Source: Ectothiorhodospira shaposhnikovii
GTDB taxonomy: Bacteria > Pseudomonadota > Gammaproteobacteria > Ectothiorhodospirales > Ectothiorhodospiraceae
Direction of reading: 5' to 3'
Assembly (NCBI RefSeq): GCF_022227765.1
Contig: NZ_JAJMLZ010000001.1
Span: forward strand, 186,001-250,000
DNA: 64,000 bases
Below are positions 27,354 to 35,937 of the stretch, piece after piece (the stretch's first letter is position 1; every line of letters starts with the position of its first letter). A program made the position numbers and the translations under genes. Below the pieces are notes generated by a model. That model made no database searches. It was not told where the DNA came from and was given only the letters and a program-made list of their open reading frames with translations.

Positions 27354-27821
27354 TTAGCCGCCGCAGCCGCCGATGGTGACCTTGACCTCCTTGGTGCCGC
27401 TGTAGAGCTGGCCGTTGGCCTTGAGTACCGCGACGATATCGGAGGTTTCACCCATCTTGATGCGGGTGGCAACGAAGGCCTTGGTGCCTTCGCCCAGCTT
27501 GTAGCTGGAGGTCAGGGGCGCGTTGTTGGCAACCGCCAGGATGGCAATGTCAGTAACGCCGGACAGCGTGGATTCCACGGTGATCGGGACCACGGCGCCG
27601 TTTTCGGCGATATCCGGTGCCCGGATGGTGATGTCGCCGCTGCTGTGGCTGTCCGAACCCAGGGCGGACTTGAGCGCATCACTCAGGGAATTGGCTTGGA
27701 AAGCGGCCTTGGGCCAGTCGGCGAGGACGGTACTGGGGGTCAGCAGGCTGGCACCCACGGCGACACCCACGGTGCCTGCCGCGAGGGTGCCCTTGAGAAA
27801 CACTCGACGCTTGCTGTTCAT
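27354..27821 (-). CDS. soxY: SoxY, covalent sulfur carrier
   Basis: The 155-residue precursor has a Tat-type signal (KRRVFLKGTLAAGTVGVAVG) and ends in the swinging arm GGCGG, whose cysteine (about 153) carries the thiosulfate adduct during oxidation. The core PDIAENGAVVPITVESTLSG is typical of SoxY. It is the first gene of the soxYZ-soxB group, with an AT-rich promoter region containing an inverted repeat. SoxY without SoxCD in this neighbourhood fits organisms that pass the sulfane sulfur onward rather than oxidising it fully. Confidence 0.95.
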   Translation of the reverse strand: MNSKRRVFLKGTLAAGTVGVAVGASLLTPSTVLADWPKAAFQANSLSDALKSALGSDSHSSGDITIRAPDIAENGAVVPITVESTLSGVTDIAILAVANNAPLTSSYKLGEGTKAFVATRIKMGETSDIVAVLKANGQLYSGTKEVKVTIGGCGG

Positions 27822-27913
27822 GCGGTCTCCTCCACTCTCTCACGTCTCATGGTTGGAGATGCCCGGTTTCGGCTCGGGGTATGGCCGCGGGCTCTCTGGG
27901 GTTACAGCCTACC

Positions 27914-27947
27914 TAACTAAATCTTTTTTACAAGTAATTTTTAGTTA
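27914..27947 (-). promoter_or_regulatory. Inverted-repeat operator candidate in the soxY promoter region
   Basis: TAACTAAA at 27914-27921 and TTTAGTTA at 27940-27947 are perfect 8-bp inverted copies with an 18-bp spacer, in an AT-rich island in otherwise GC-rich DNA, about 95-125 bp upstream of soxY. This fits a repressor site, for example an ArsR-type SoxR protein, but no regulator gene is nearby. Confidence 0.4.
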
Positions 27948-27985
27948 TATAGGCGGGTTGATGTCGGTCAATACCTGGCTCCGGC

Positions 27986-29524
27986 TCAGCGATCGTCCAA
28001 AAACCGCAACGCGATGGCACGTTTGCTCCTGACCCGCTCCTCCACATGGGGGGTTAGATCCTGGGCGGTCAGGGCCATGTCCAGTTGCCTGACGGTCTCA
28101 CGATACTGGCCGTGATGGAAATAATATTCCGCCATGCTTTCATGACTGACCGCCTGCCGGCCCAGGCGCGAGGCGGCATCGGCCTTGAGACGCAGCAACT
28201 CGGGCGCCTTGGCATCGGCCGACAGCAGGCCGTCGGCCACTTGCATGGCCCGGGTGTGGTCTCCGGCGCCGATCAGTGCCTGCACGTAGGTCTGGGTGAC
28301 CGGCAGGTGTCTGGGGTAGATATCGTTCAGTCTTTCCAGAATCTGAAGGGCCGCCTGGTGGTTGGTGGGCCTGGCCGCCATGTGGGCCTCGGCCCGGGCC
28401 AGTTCCAGATACAGGTCCGCGCCGTCCTGTCCTGAAATACCCTGGAGCGCCTGCAGGGCCTGTTCGGTCTGGCCGCGCTGGATGAGCGCGATGGCGTAGC
28501 CGTAGCGCCTGGCGGCATCCTGCGGGTCGCCGCTCCGGTCACGGGTATGGAGGTCGATGACCCGGGCCGGGTCCTGCAGGGCCTGGACCCGGGCAAGGAT
28601 CATGCGAAAGGCCTGGGAGTCGGTGCGAAAGTCCCCGCTGTATTGATCGGCCCGCAGGCGGCTGTCGGTGATGCGGTTGCTGGTCACCGGGTGGGTGCGC
28701 AGGTACTCGGGCACTGCCTCGCCGGCACCGCCGCTGAGCTGGAGCATGCGTTCGAAGAAGCCGGGCATGGCCTGGGGGTCGTAGTCGGCCGCGGCCAGAA
28801 TGCCGATGCCGATCCGGTCCGCCTCCTGTTCGTTGGCCCGGGTGAAGTTGATCCGGGCCTGGGCACCGCCGGCCATGCCGCCGATGATGGCCGCCTGGCC
28901 CACTTCCGGGGCGTAGGCGCTGGCGATGATGCCGGCCAGGATGGCCAGCCCCGTGGCCAGGTCGATACGGGTGCTGCCTGCATAGGCACGGGCGATGTGA
29001 CGCTGGGTGACGTGGGCGATTTCGTGGGCGATGACCGCGGCCAGCTCGCCTTCATTGCGGGCGGCGTCGATCAGCCCGGTGTTGATGCCGATGATGCCCC
29101 CGGGCATGGCGAAGGCATTGATGCGGGGGTCTTCCACCACCAGGAAGGTGAAGTTGGGGTGGGCGTCCGGGGCGCTGGAGACCAGTCGCTGTCCCAGGGC
29201 TTCCACATAGCCCAGAAGGACCGGGTCCTTGCTCAGGGGCAGGGTGCGGCGCACCTCCCGCAGCAGGGTGCGGCCCAGTTGCTGTTCCTGGGAGGGGGAC
29301 AGCAGGGCGGAGGAGGGATCTCCGATTTCCGGCAGGTTGATGCCTGCCTGGAGCGGGCTGGCGACGGCCAGCAACAGGCAGAGCCCAAGGGTCAGGAATC
29401 CGCGCAGGACACCGGTACCCGGCTGACGGCCGGGTACCGGTCGGTTGGATGCGGGGCTTGCGCCGGCTACTTGCCCAGGCCGGGGGCCGAGGCGTAGGCA
29501 TTCATGGTGGTGCGGTTTTCCCAT
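27986..29524 (-). CDS. M48 family zinc metalloprotease with TPR-like tail (BepA-like)
   Basis: The frame gives up to 512 residues: a hydrophobic export signal (GLCLLLAVASPLQA), an M48 peptidase domain with the zinc motif HEIAH (AAVIAHEIAHVTQRH) and the downstream Glu segment NEQEADRIGIGIL, then a long helical C-terminal part with tetratricopeptide-like repeats. BepA (YfgC) is the related periplasmic protease and chaperone that supports outer-membrane protein assembly. The start is uncertain: ATG 29524 places about 45 residues before the signal and overlaps the next gene by 58 bp; a later non-ATG start may be used. Confidence 0.85.
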   Translation of the reverse strand: MGKPHHHECLRLGPRPGQVAGASPASNRPVPGRQPGTGVLRGFLTLGLCLLLAVASPLQAGINLPEIGDPSSALLSPSQEQQLGRTLLREVRRTLPLSKDPVLLGYVEALGQRLVSSAPDAHPNFTFLVVEDPRINAFAMPGGIIGINTGLIDAARNEGELAAVIAHEIAHVTQRHIARAYAGSTRIDLATGLAILAGIIASAYAPEVGQAAIIGGMAGGAQARINFTRANEQEADRIGIGILAAADYDPQAMPGFFERMLQLSGGAGEAVPEYLRTHPVTSNRITDSRLRADQYSGDFRTDSQAFRMILARVQALQDPARVIDLHTRDRSGDPQDAARRYGYAIALIQRGQTEQALQALQGISGQDGADLYLELARAEAHMAARPTNHQAALQILERLNDIYPRHLPVTQTYVQALIGAGDHTRAMQVADGLLSADAKAPELLRLKADAASRLGRQAVSHESMAEYYFHHGQYRETVRQLDMALTAQDLTPHVEERVRSKRAIALRFLDDR

Positions 29525-29778
29525 AGTTTCGGCATAAGCATGGCCTCCGGCAGCATGAAGCGCCTGGACTGGTCCACCGGGATGGTTCGCGCAATCCGAA
29601 CCACATCCTCGTAGCGGATCTTGAACAACTGCCCTGATTGGGGGCCGTCGGTCCGACGCACGATCATGCTGTCATCGAAGAGCCGATGCACGTAAAGGTT
29701 GGCGGGGCGCAAGCGCCGATGTTCGTCACGCAGCGTGACAGCATACTGGGTATCGGCGGCAAAATGCTTCTTGTCCAC
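29467..29778 (-). CDS. Small unknown protein upstream of the M48 protease
   Basis: The 103-residue protein starts at GTG 29778 behind a GGAGGAA ribosome-binding site. It has no membrane helix or signal. Its sequence (YAVTLRDEHRRLRPANLYVH, then GQLFKIRYEDVVRIARTIPV) looks like a small compact beta-rich domain with a disordered C-terminus. I recognise no family. It overlaps the first part of the protease frame and may be coupled to it. Confidence 0.6.
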   Translation of the reverse strand: MDKKHFAADTQYAVTLRDEHRRLRPANLYVHRLFDDSMIVRRTDGPQSGQLFKIRYEDVVRIARTIPVDQSRRFMLPEAMLMPKLWENRTTMNAYASAPGLGK

Positions 29779-30259
29779 GATGAGGGTTCCTCCGCTTGGG
29801 ACGGCCGGGCCGGTAATGGGAACAGTATCATGCGTGTTCCCGGTGAGACAGCGGCCCTGATTCTTCGTTCATTGGCTGTGGGAATCGTTCTCATATCCTT
29901 CTTTCCGCATAAGCTGGACGTTCAGAAGAATATCGCTATATTGTTATTGAGAATAAGCAAATAAGGAAGACTGGTGCCGGATGTCATGTCAAGGGACCGC
30001 CCGGGCCGGTTATTCCCGTGAAAACGGGAATCCAGTGACGGAGCATAGGTGCTGGACTCCCGCTTTCGCGGGAGTGACGAGGTTGGGTGGGAATGGCGGC
30101 TTCCCCAAGTTGTTCTGGTAGGCGGATAAAAAATACTGAAGTTTCCCCTGTCCGATGACGGGAAATTTCGTGAGATGATCGGGGTGGGCGCCGGCGGGAC
30201 CTCGCGGGTTGCCGGCGAAGATGCCCCCAGACCACTTGATAGACGAGGAGAAAATCGAG
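29779..30259. other. Intergenic region between the unknown gene and tusA
   Basis: This 481-bp gap separates divergent transcription units. It contains an AT-rich stretch (29935-29965), the double-hairpin REP-like element at 30011-30080 and, before tusA, AT-rich DNA that probably holds its promoter. I see no convincing gene. Confidence 0.5.
30011..30080 (+). repeat. REP-like double-hairpin element
   Basis: Two hairpins lie in tandem: TTCCCGTGAAAACGGGAA (30013-30030) and TCCCGCTTTCGCGGGA (30058-30073). The flanks ATCCAG and CTGGAC are inverted copies, so the whole is a small bounded palindromic element. It shares the pattern hairpin-ATCCAGTGAC with 23230-23256. This is the typical look of a dispersed intergenic repeat. 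Confidence 0.6.
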
Positions 30260-30490
30260 ATGTCCGATTTTGACCAGGAACTGGATGCCTCCGGGCTGAA
30301 CTGCCCCCTGCCCATCCTGCGTGCCAAGAAATCCCTGGCCTCCATGGACAGCGGTCAGGTGTTGCGGATCATCGCCACCGACCCGGGCTCCGTGAAGGAC
30401 TTCGAGGCCTTTGCCAAACAGACCGGTAATGAACTGCTGGAACACCGGGAAGAGGGCGGCAAGTTCCTCTTCTTGATGCGCAAATCCTGA
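30260..30490 (+). CDS. tusA: TusA sulfur carrier
   Basis: The 76-residue protein has the TusA signature: Cys15 in LDASGLNCPLPILRAKKSL, then GQVLRIIATDPGS and a C-terminal GKFLFLMRK. The cysteine carries a persulfide. In dissimilatory sulfur oxidisers TusA passes sulfane sulfur from rhodanese or DsrE proteins to the sHdr or rDsr system. A GAGGAG ribosome-binding site precedes ATG 30260, and the neighbouring dsrE2 and shdr genes support the oxidative role over tRNA thiolation. Confidence 0.95.
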   Translation: MSDFDQELDASGLNCPLPILRAKKSLASMDSGQVLRIIATDPGSVKDFEAFAKQTGNELLEHREEGGKFLFLMRKS

Positions 30491-30579
30491 TCCGGGGAGC
30501 CGTCCTGCCGCGCCATGGCCGCGGCAGGACGCACACCCCGGGCAGATCATCGTCAAAGGCATAACGGAGGGGATGCCAC

Positions 30580-31047
30580 GTGTCCGAGAAGAAGCTGGCC
30601 ATCATTGCCACCAAGGGAACCCTGGACTGGGCCTATCCGCCTTTCATCCTGGCTTCCACCGCGGCCGCCCTGGGCTACCAGGTGCAGGTGTTCTTCACCT
30701 TTTACGGCCTGCAACTGCTCAAGAAGAAACCCGATCTGAAAGTGACCTCCCTGGGCAATCCCGGCATGCCCATGCCGATGCCCATGCCGGTCCTGCTGCA
30801 GGCCCTGCCCGGCATGCAGGGCATGATGACCCACATGATGAAGCAGAAGATGAAGTCCAAGGGTGTGGCCAGCGTGGAAGAACTGCGCGAGATGTGCCAG
30901 GAGGCGGAGGTGAAGATGATCGCCTGTCAGATGACGGTGGATCTGTTCGACATGTCGCGGGACGACTTCATCGACGGCGTGGAATACGGCGGTGCCGCCA
31001 CTTTCTTTGAGTTTGCGGGCGAGTCCGACATCTGCCTTTTCATCTAG
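30580..31047 (+). CDS. dsrE2: DsrE2-family sulfur-transfer protein
   Basis: The 155-residue protein belongs to the DsrE2 family (KLAIIATKGTLDWAYPPFIL; GYQVQVFFTFYGLQLLKKK). The methionine-rich central segment PMPMPMPVLLQALPGMQGMM and a candidate persulfide Cys in VKMIACQMTVDLFDM are typical. It lies behind a GGAGG ribosome-binding site at GTG 30580 and 89 bp after tusA. DsrE2 and TusA form a common sulfur-delivery pair in sHdr loci. A membrane association is suggested by the hydrophobic Met-rich loop but not certain. Confidence 0.88.
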   Translation: MSEKKLAIIATKGTLDWAYPPFILASTAAALGYQVQVFFTFYGLQLLKKKPDLKVTSLGNPGMPMPMPMPVLLQALPGMQGMMTHMMKQKMKSKGVASVEELREMCQEAEVKMIACQMTVDLFDMSRDDFIDGVEYGGAATFFEFAGESDICLFI

Positions 31048-31103
31048 CGGCTGCCGGCCTCTCCGTACCCGGAAAATGAACTACACTCGCTGAACGCTAA
31101 TAG

Positions 31104-31132
31104 TTGACAAATTTGCTTGGGTGTAAGGATAT
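31104..31132 (+). promoter_or_regulatory. Promoter candidate for the shdr operon
   Basis: TTGACA at 31104-31109 is a perfect -35 element; GGATAT at 31127-31132, with a 17-bp spacer, is a weak -10. It lies about 30 bp upstream of the shdrC1 start, after the dsrE2 stop. Confidence 0.45.
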
Positions 31133-31162
31133 CTCCCCGGGCAATGAAAGACGAGGTACGCC

Positions 31163-31846
31163 ATGGCAACTTACGCCGAAATGCAGCAGATATACGATGA
31201 TATCCGCAGCGACTTTCGCTATGACCACGAGCTCAACGGGTGTCTGAACTGCGGGATCTGCACCGCCACCTGTCCATCGGCCCAGTTCTACGACTACAGC
31301 CCCCGGGAGATCGTCCAACTCCTGTGGACCGAGAACGTGGAGCAGGTGTACGACGCCATGCAGGAGAAGATCTGGGCCTGTGCCCAGTGCATGACCTGCG
31401 CCGCGCGCTGTCCCTTCAAGAACTCCCCCGGTGGCCTGGTGGCCATCATGCGGGAGGTGGCCATCAAGCATGAGATGCAATCCGCCAAGGACGTGCTGCG
31501 GCCCTTCGGTCGGGTGATGCTCAAGCTCATCACCACCGGCAACCAGCTCTCTCCGGACATGATCCAGCCGGATCACTTCCCCGACTGGGGACCGAACATC
31601 CAGAAGGTGGACGGCGACCTGCGCATCCTGCGCAAGGCCATCCCCATGAAGACCCTGCAAACCACCGATACCGCCTGGGAAATCTCCCTGAAGACCTCGG
31701 TGGAGATGTACACCATCTGGGAGATGACCGGGGTACTCAAATCCCTGGAACTGATGGACGAGAACCTGTTTGACGTGATCGAGGACTTCATCGACGAGAA
31801 GCGGGAGGAATACGAGGAATGGCTCGAAGAACAAGAAGAAGACTGA
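31163..31846 (+). CDS. shdrC1: sHdrC1, iron-sulfur subunit of the sulfur-oxidising heterodisulfide reductase-like complex
   Basis: The 227-residue protein carries two [4Fe-4S] motifs of the HdrC type, CLNCGICTATCP (about 27-38) and CAQCMTCAARCP (about 74-85), and a long acidic helical C-terminus. sHdrC1 passes electrons between sHdrA and sHdrB1 in the cytoplasmic complex that oxidises protein-bound sulfane sulfur toward sulfite. It opens the conserved run C1-B1-A-hyp-C2-B2. A GAGG ribosome-binding site lies before ATG 31163. Confidence 0.93.
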   Translation: MATYAEMQQIYDDIRSDFRYDHELNGCLNCGICTATCPSAQFYDYSPREIVQLLWTENVEQVYDAMQEKIWACAQCMTCAARCPFKNSPGGLVAIMREVAIKHEMQSAKDVLRPFGRVMLKLITTGNQLSPDMIQPDHFPDWGPNIQKVDGDLRILRKAIPMKTLQTTDTAWEISLKTSVEMYTIWEMTGVLKSLELMDENLFDVIEDFIDEKREEYEEWLEEQEED

Positions 31847-31898
31847 GCCGGATCCTTGCCTGAGCACCAAAGCCGAGCGTAGTAGAGGAGTGGCACAC

Positions 31899-33317
31899 AT
31901 GAGTTCCAAGAAGAAAGATCATACCCCCGGCGGGCACAATGCCACCGCCGAAGGGGCCGGCCCCGGGGCCATGAAGCCCGGATTCCACAATACCGATGGC
32001 CAAGGCGTGGCCGGCCACGGCTCCTTCTTCCAGCAGACCCAGCTCTCCCGGGACGAGGCCGTCAAGGCCACCGACTGGGTGCGCAAGCATGTGGATCGCC
32101 GCACCGTCGATCTGGGCGACCGCATGGATGACGTGCGCGAACACATGTACGAACTGGAAAAGGAAGGTCACATCATCATTCATCGGGTGGAGGACCAGCA
32201 TGAGCCCAAGAGGGTGAAGACCCTGTTCGGCTGGGACAAGAAGATCCCCACCCGACAGCTCTGGCATCACAAGTCCTGTGGTCAGTGCGGCAACATCCCC
32301 GGCTATCCCACCTCCCTGCTGTGGTTCATGAACGAGTTCGGCTTCGTGCCCGGCAAGGATTACCTGGACGAGACCGATCAGACCTCCTGTACCGCCTGGA
32401 ACTATCACGGTTCCGGCATTGGCAACGTGGAGTCCCTGGCGGCGGTGTTCCTGAGGAATTTCCACCAGTCCTATGTGTCCGGCAAGCAGCACGGCCACGG
32501 GCTGGGCCACTTCTATCCCCTGGTTCACTGCGGCACCTCCTTCGGCAATTACAAGGAGATCCGCAAGTACCTGATCGAATCCCCCCAGCTGCGGGAGAAG
32601 GTCACGAAGATTCTGGACAAGCTGGGTCGACTGGTGGACGGCAAGCTGGTGATCCCCGAGGAGATCATCCATTACTCGGAATGGGTGCACGTGATGCGCC
32701 ATCGCATCGCCTCGGAGCTGCAGAAGATCGATGTCTCCCACATCCGCACCACTGCCCACGTGGCCTGCCATTACTACAAGATGATCCACGAGGATGCCGT
32801 CTACGACGCCGATGTCCTGGGCGGCAATCGCACCGCCATCATCACTTCCATGGCCCAGGCCCTGGGCGCCCAGGTGATCGATTATTCCACCTGGTATGAC
32901 TGCTGCGGCTTCGGCTTCAGGCACATCATCTCCGAGCGGGAGTTCACCCGTTCCTTCACCATGAACCGCAAGATCCGGGTGGCCCGGGAAGAGGCCAATG
33001 CCGATGTCATGCTGGCCAACGACACCGGCTGCGTCACCACCATGGACAAGAACCAGTGGATCGGCAAGGCCCATGACCAGAACTTCCAGATCCCCATCAT
33101 GGCCGAGGTGCAGTTCGCCGCCCTGGCCTGCGGGGCGGACCCCCTGAAGATCGTGCAGCTCCAGTGGCATGCCTCGCCCTGCGAGGAGTTGGTGGAGAAG
33201 ATGGGGATCTCCTGGTCCGAGGCCAAGAAGAACTTCCAGGCCTATCTGAAGGAAGTCGAGCAGGGCAACATCGAATATCTCTACAAACCCGAACTCGCTT
33301 ATGGGGGGAATGCGTGA
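31899..33317 (+). CDS. shdrB1: sHdrB1, CCG-domain subunit of the sHdr complex
   Basis: The 472-residue protein is longer than methanogen HdrB because of an N-terminal extension (about 1-120). Cysteine motifs include SCGQCGNIPG (about 125), HVACHYYK (about 285) and YDCCGFGFR (about 335), the CCG region that binds a non-cubane cluster. The second half of the canonical CxxC pattern is altered, as in sHdrB1. ATG 31899 has GAGGAG eight bases upstream; a GTG at 31890 is less likely. Its stop overlaps the shdrA start (TGATG). Confidence 0.9.
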   Translation: MSSKKKDHTPGGHNATAEGAGPGAMKPGFHNTDGQGVAGHGSFFQQTQLSRDEAVKATDWVRKHVDRRTVDLGDRMDDVREHMYELEKEGHIIIHRVEDQHEPKRVKTLFGWDKKIPTRQLWHHKSCGQCGNIPGYPTSLLWFMNEFGFVPGKDYLDETDQTSCTAWNYHGSGIGNVESLAAVFLRNFHQSYVSGKQHGHGLGHFYPLVHCGTSFGNYKEIRKYLIESPQLREKVTKILDKLGRLVDGKLVIPEEIIHYSEWVHVMRHRIASELQKIDVSHIRTTAHVACHYYKMIHEDAVYDADVLGGNRTAIITSMAQALGAQVIDYSTWYDCCGFGFRHIISEREFTRSFTMNRKIRVAREEANADVMLANDTGCVTTMDKNQWIGKAHDQNFQIPIMAEVQFAALACGADPLKIVQLQWHASPCEELVEKMGISWSEAKKNFQAYLKEVEQGNIEYLYKPELAYGGNA

Positions 33318-34366
33318 TGCAGGATACCGTTCTGATCGTCGGTGCGGGACCCGCCGGCCTGTCGGCGGCGGCCCAGGTGGCCAGTGCCGGTTACAAGGCC
33401 GTGCTGGTGGAAAAGGAAGACGTGCTGGGCGGTGCCCCGATCATCTCCGGCTATGCCCGTCTGGTGCCCTCCGGCGAATGGGCCAAGGACGCCATCGGGC
33501 GCATGGTCAAGCGGGTGGAGGAAGACGGTAATGTCACCATCCACAAGGGTACCAAGGTGACGCAGCTCAACGGGGAGGCGGGCAAGTTCACCGCCAAGCT
33601 GAGCAACGGCAAGAGCGTCAAGGCCGGTGCCGTGGTGCTGGCCACCGGCTTCACCCACTTTGATTCCGTCAACAAGCCCGAGTGGGGGTTCGGCACCTTC
33701 CCGGACGTGGTCACCACCACCCAGGTGGAGCAGATGGTGACCGCCGGCAAGATCGCCTGTCCCTCCGACGGGCGGACACCGGAGCGGGTAGCCATCCTGC
33801 TGTGCGTGGGCTCCCGCGACCGGCAGATCGGCCGTGAGTGGTGTTCCAAGATCTGCTGTACGGTCTCGGCCAATCTGGCCATGGAGATCAAGGAGCTGTC
33901 GCCCAAGACCCAGGTGTTCATCTATTACATGGACATCCGCACCTTCGGTCTTTATGAGGACCGTTTCTACTGGAAGTCCCAGGAGGAATTCCGCACCAAG
34001 TTCGTCAAGGCCCGTATCGCCGAGGTTACCGCCGCGCCCGACGGCCGCCTGTTGCTCAAGGGGGAGGACACCCTGGTGAAGCGGCCCATCGTCATTCCCT
34101 TCGACATGGTGGTGCATGCGGTGGGCATGGACCCCAACATGGACAATCCGGAGATTTCGAAGGTGTTCGGCGTGGGTCTGGAGCAGCACGGCTTTATCGA
34201 ACGGGGCGAGCATTACACCAATACCTGCGGCACCACCCGTCCCGGCATCTATTCCTGCGGGGCCGCCTATGGGCCGGAGACCATTGATGACTCCATCTCT
34301 CAGGGCATGGCCGCCGGCGCCCGCGCCATTGCCGACCTGCATGGCATGACACGCAAGGCGAGCTGA
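33317..34366 (+). CDS. shdrA: sHdrA, FAD-binding subunit of the sHdr complex
   Basis: The 349-residue flavoprotein begins with the Rossmann FAD motif LIVGAGPAGLSAAAQVASAG and ends with the second FAD contact CGAAYGPETIDDSISQGMAA. It holds a CSKICC segment in the middle (WCSKICCTVSANLAMEIKEL) that matches the HdrA cysteine region. It is much shorter than methanogen HdrA, as is normal for the sulfur-oxidising type. The start at 33317 overlaps the sHdrB1 stop; the upstream in-frame extension lies inside shdrB1. Confidence 0.94.
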   Translation: MQDTVLIVGAGPAGLSAAAQVASAGYKAVLVEKEDVLGGAPIISGYARLVPSGEWAKDAIGRMVKRVEEDGNVTIHKGTKVTQLNGEAGKFTAKLSNGKSVKAGAVVLATGFTHFDSVNKPEWGFGTFPDVVTTTQVEQMVTAGKIACPSDGRTPERVAILLCVGSRDRQIGREWCSKICCTVSANLAMEIKELSPKTQVFIYYMDIRTFGLYEDRFYWKSQEEFRTKFVKARIAEVTAAPDGRLLLKGEDTLVKRPIVIPFDMVVHAVGMDPNMDNPEISKVFGVGLEQHGFIERGEHYTNTCGTTRPGIYSCGAAYGPETIDDSISQGMAAGARAIADLHGMTRKAS

Positions 34367-34367
34367 G

Positions 34368-35174
34368 ATGCCCATGACCCAGCCCATCACCCCGGCGCCC
34401 CTGGCCATCCGCCTGGATGAGAAGGTGGTCGCCGGCAAGCTGGCGGCCCTGTTGGAGGACATGAGCGAGCGGGGGGGAGTGGAGCGCTATCTCACTGCCC
34501 TGGGCGGCAAGCACGCCTTGTTTGCCCGTGTCCTGCCCGAGGCCCGTCCGGCATCCCTGTCCGCGGAAGTGCCCCTGTTGTTGCTGGAATGCGTGTTTCC
34601 CGCCCGGCGACGACTGGGGCCGGTGCTGCGGGAGATGCCGCCGGCGGCCCTGGCCGAGGCCGTGCTGGAACTGGTCTACGGCCCGGGCCGCCTGCTCGGG
34701 CGCATGGAGGCCTTTTGTGACCGTCTGCCGGTGCCGGAGCGCAAGTTGCGGCGGGCGGCCTGGGATCTGGCGGCGGAACTGCTGCATTTTCGGTCACCGG
34801 AGACAATCCCCCTGATGACCCGTTGGGTCTGGGATACCGGGACCATGAGCGGTGCCGTGCGGGAGTTCGTGCCGGGCAGTGACAGTCTGCAGAGCCTGCC
34901 CCTGGCGCTGACACCGGAGGCCCTGGAAGGGGTGCGACAGTGGTTTGCCGAACATCTGACCGCCAGCGGCTTCTACCGGGATCTGCCTTTTATCACGGAT
35001 CTGATCCTGGCCCGGGCCTATGCGGACTATGTGCGTTCCGTCTCCGGGGGATTGGGCATCCTGCAGGGGGATTTCGGCGCCCGACAGGATCCGATGGAGC
35101 TGGTGGTCAAACTGCTGGGTATCGACGAGCGGCGTGGTGCAATGGCCGCCGCGGGTCAAGAGACTTGGCATTAG
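34368..35174 (+). CDS. sHdr-associated protein of unknown function (Hyp)
   Basis: The 268-residue protein lies between shdrA and shdrC2, the standard position of the conserved hypothetical protein of sHdr loci. It is helical, has no cysteine cluster and few distinctive motifs (YLTALGGKHALFARVLPEAR; LRRAAWDLAAELLHFRSPET). ATG 34368 follows the shdrA stop by one base. A role in complex assembly or in docking of the lipoylated carrier is plausible but not shown. Confidence 0.8.
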   Translation: MPMTQPITPAPLAIRLDEKVVAGKLAALLEDMSERGGVERYLTALGGKHALFARVLPEARPASLSAEVPLLLLECVFPARRRLGPVLREMPPAALAEAVLELVYGPGRLLGRMEAFCDRLPVPERKLRRAAWDLAAELLHFRSPETIPLMTRWVWDTGTMSGAVREFVPGSDSLQSLPLALTPEALEGVRQWFAEHLTASGFYRDLPFITDLILARAYADYVRSVSGGLGILQGDFGARQDPMELVVKLLGIDERRGAMAAAGQETWH

Positions 35175-35220
35175 GCAGGCCCGGCCTGACCCTGATGCGC
35201 GATGAGTTGCGGAGAAAAGC

Positions 35221-35937
35221 ATGGCGATACATGAAAAATCCCTGATCGAACCGGAGCGCCTGCTCCGCCACGAAACCCTGGTGGTGGACGGCGTGGATGT
35301 GTCCGGCCACTGGAACACCATGATCACGCCCCGGACCATCACCGATTACGATGATGACTTCGAGGCCGTCATCCAGCGCTATCCCGGCGCGGAGAACGTG
35401 CACCGCTGCTGGCAGTGCGGTTCCTGTACCAATTCCTGCACCATGTATGCCCAGAACGTGCAGTTCAATCCCCGTTACTGGATCTATGCGGTACGCACCG
35501 GGCTCAAGGAGGAAATCATCAAGGACAAGGACATCATCTGGCAGTGCGTCTCGTGCAACAAGTGCACCAGCATCTGCCCCAAGGACGTGCGTCCGGAAGG
35601 GGTGATGAAGGCCCTGGCCCACTGGCTGGAGGACGAGGGTCACATGCCCAAGTCGCCGTCCCGGGTCTTTGACGAGGAGTTCACCGAGCAGATCTATGCC
35701 CGTGGCCGCATCGAGGACAGCCTGGTGCTGCTCAATTTCTTCAGGAAGACCGGTCAGCCCCTGGTGCCCCAGTGGCTGCGGGTGTTCGGCGTGCGTCTGA
35801 TGCAGCATCTGCCGGTAGGCCTGGGGATGCGCTTTGCGCGCAATGTCCTCATTGCCCCCAGAACCCGCTCCTGGGGACGCACCGGCGAGGTGCTCCGGCA
35901 GTATGTGCGTGAACAGAAGGAGGCCACCCATGGCTAA
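35221..35937 (+). CDS. shdrC2: sHdrC2, second iron-sulfur subunit of the sHdr complex
   Basis: The 238-residue protein has two ferredoxin-like motifs, CWQCGSCTNSCTMYA (about 63-77) and CVSCNKCTSICPKDVRP (about 109-125), and a helical tail. It forms the second C-B pair of the sHdr complex with sHdrB2. A GGAGA ribosome-binding site precedes ATG 35221, and it overlaps shdrB2 by 8 bp. Confidence 0.93.
   Translation: MAIHEKSLIEPERLLRHETLVVDGVDVSGHWNTMITPRTITDYDDDFEAVIQRYPGAENVHRCWQCGSCTNSCTMYAQNVQFNPRYWIYAVRTGLKEEIIKDKDIIWQCVSCNKCTSICPKDVRPEGVMKALAHWLEDEGHMPKSPSRVFDEEFTEQIYARGRIEDSLVLLNFFRKTGQPLVPQWLRVFGVRLMQHLPVGLGMRFARNVLIAPRTRSWGRTGEVLRQYVREQKEATHG

Noticed and set aside
29638-29964. 108-codon frame, or its 44-codon hydrophobic end
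   Set aside because: It overlaps the minus-strand gene with a good ribosome-binding site; no signals of its own.
33164-33316. Longer start for sHdrA
   Set aside because: The extension lies inside shdrB1; the FAD motif begins right after ATG 33317.
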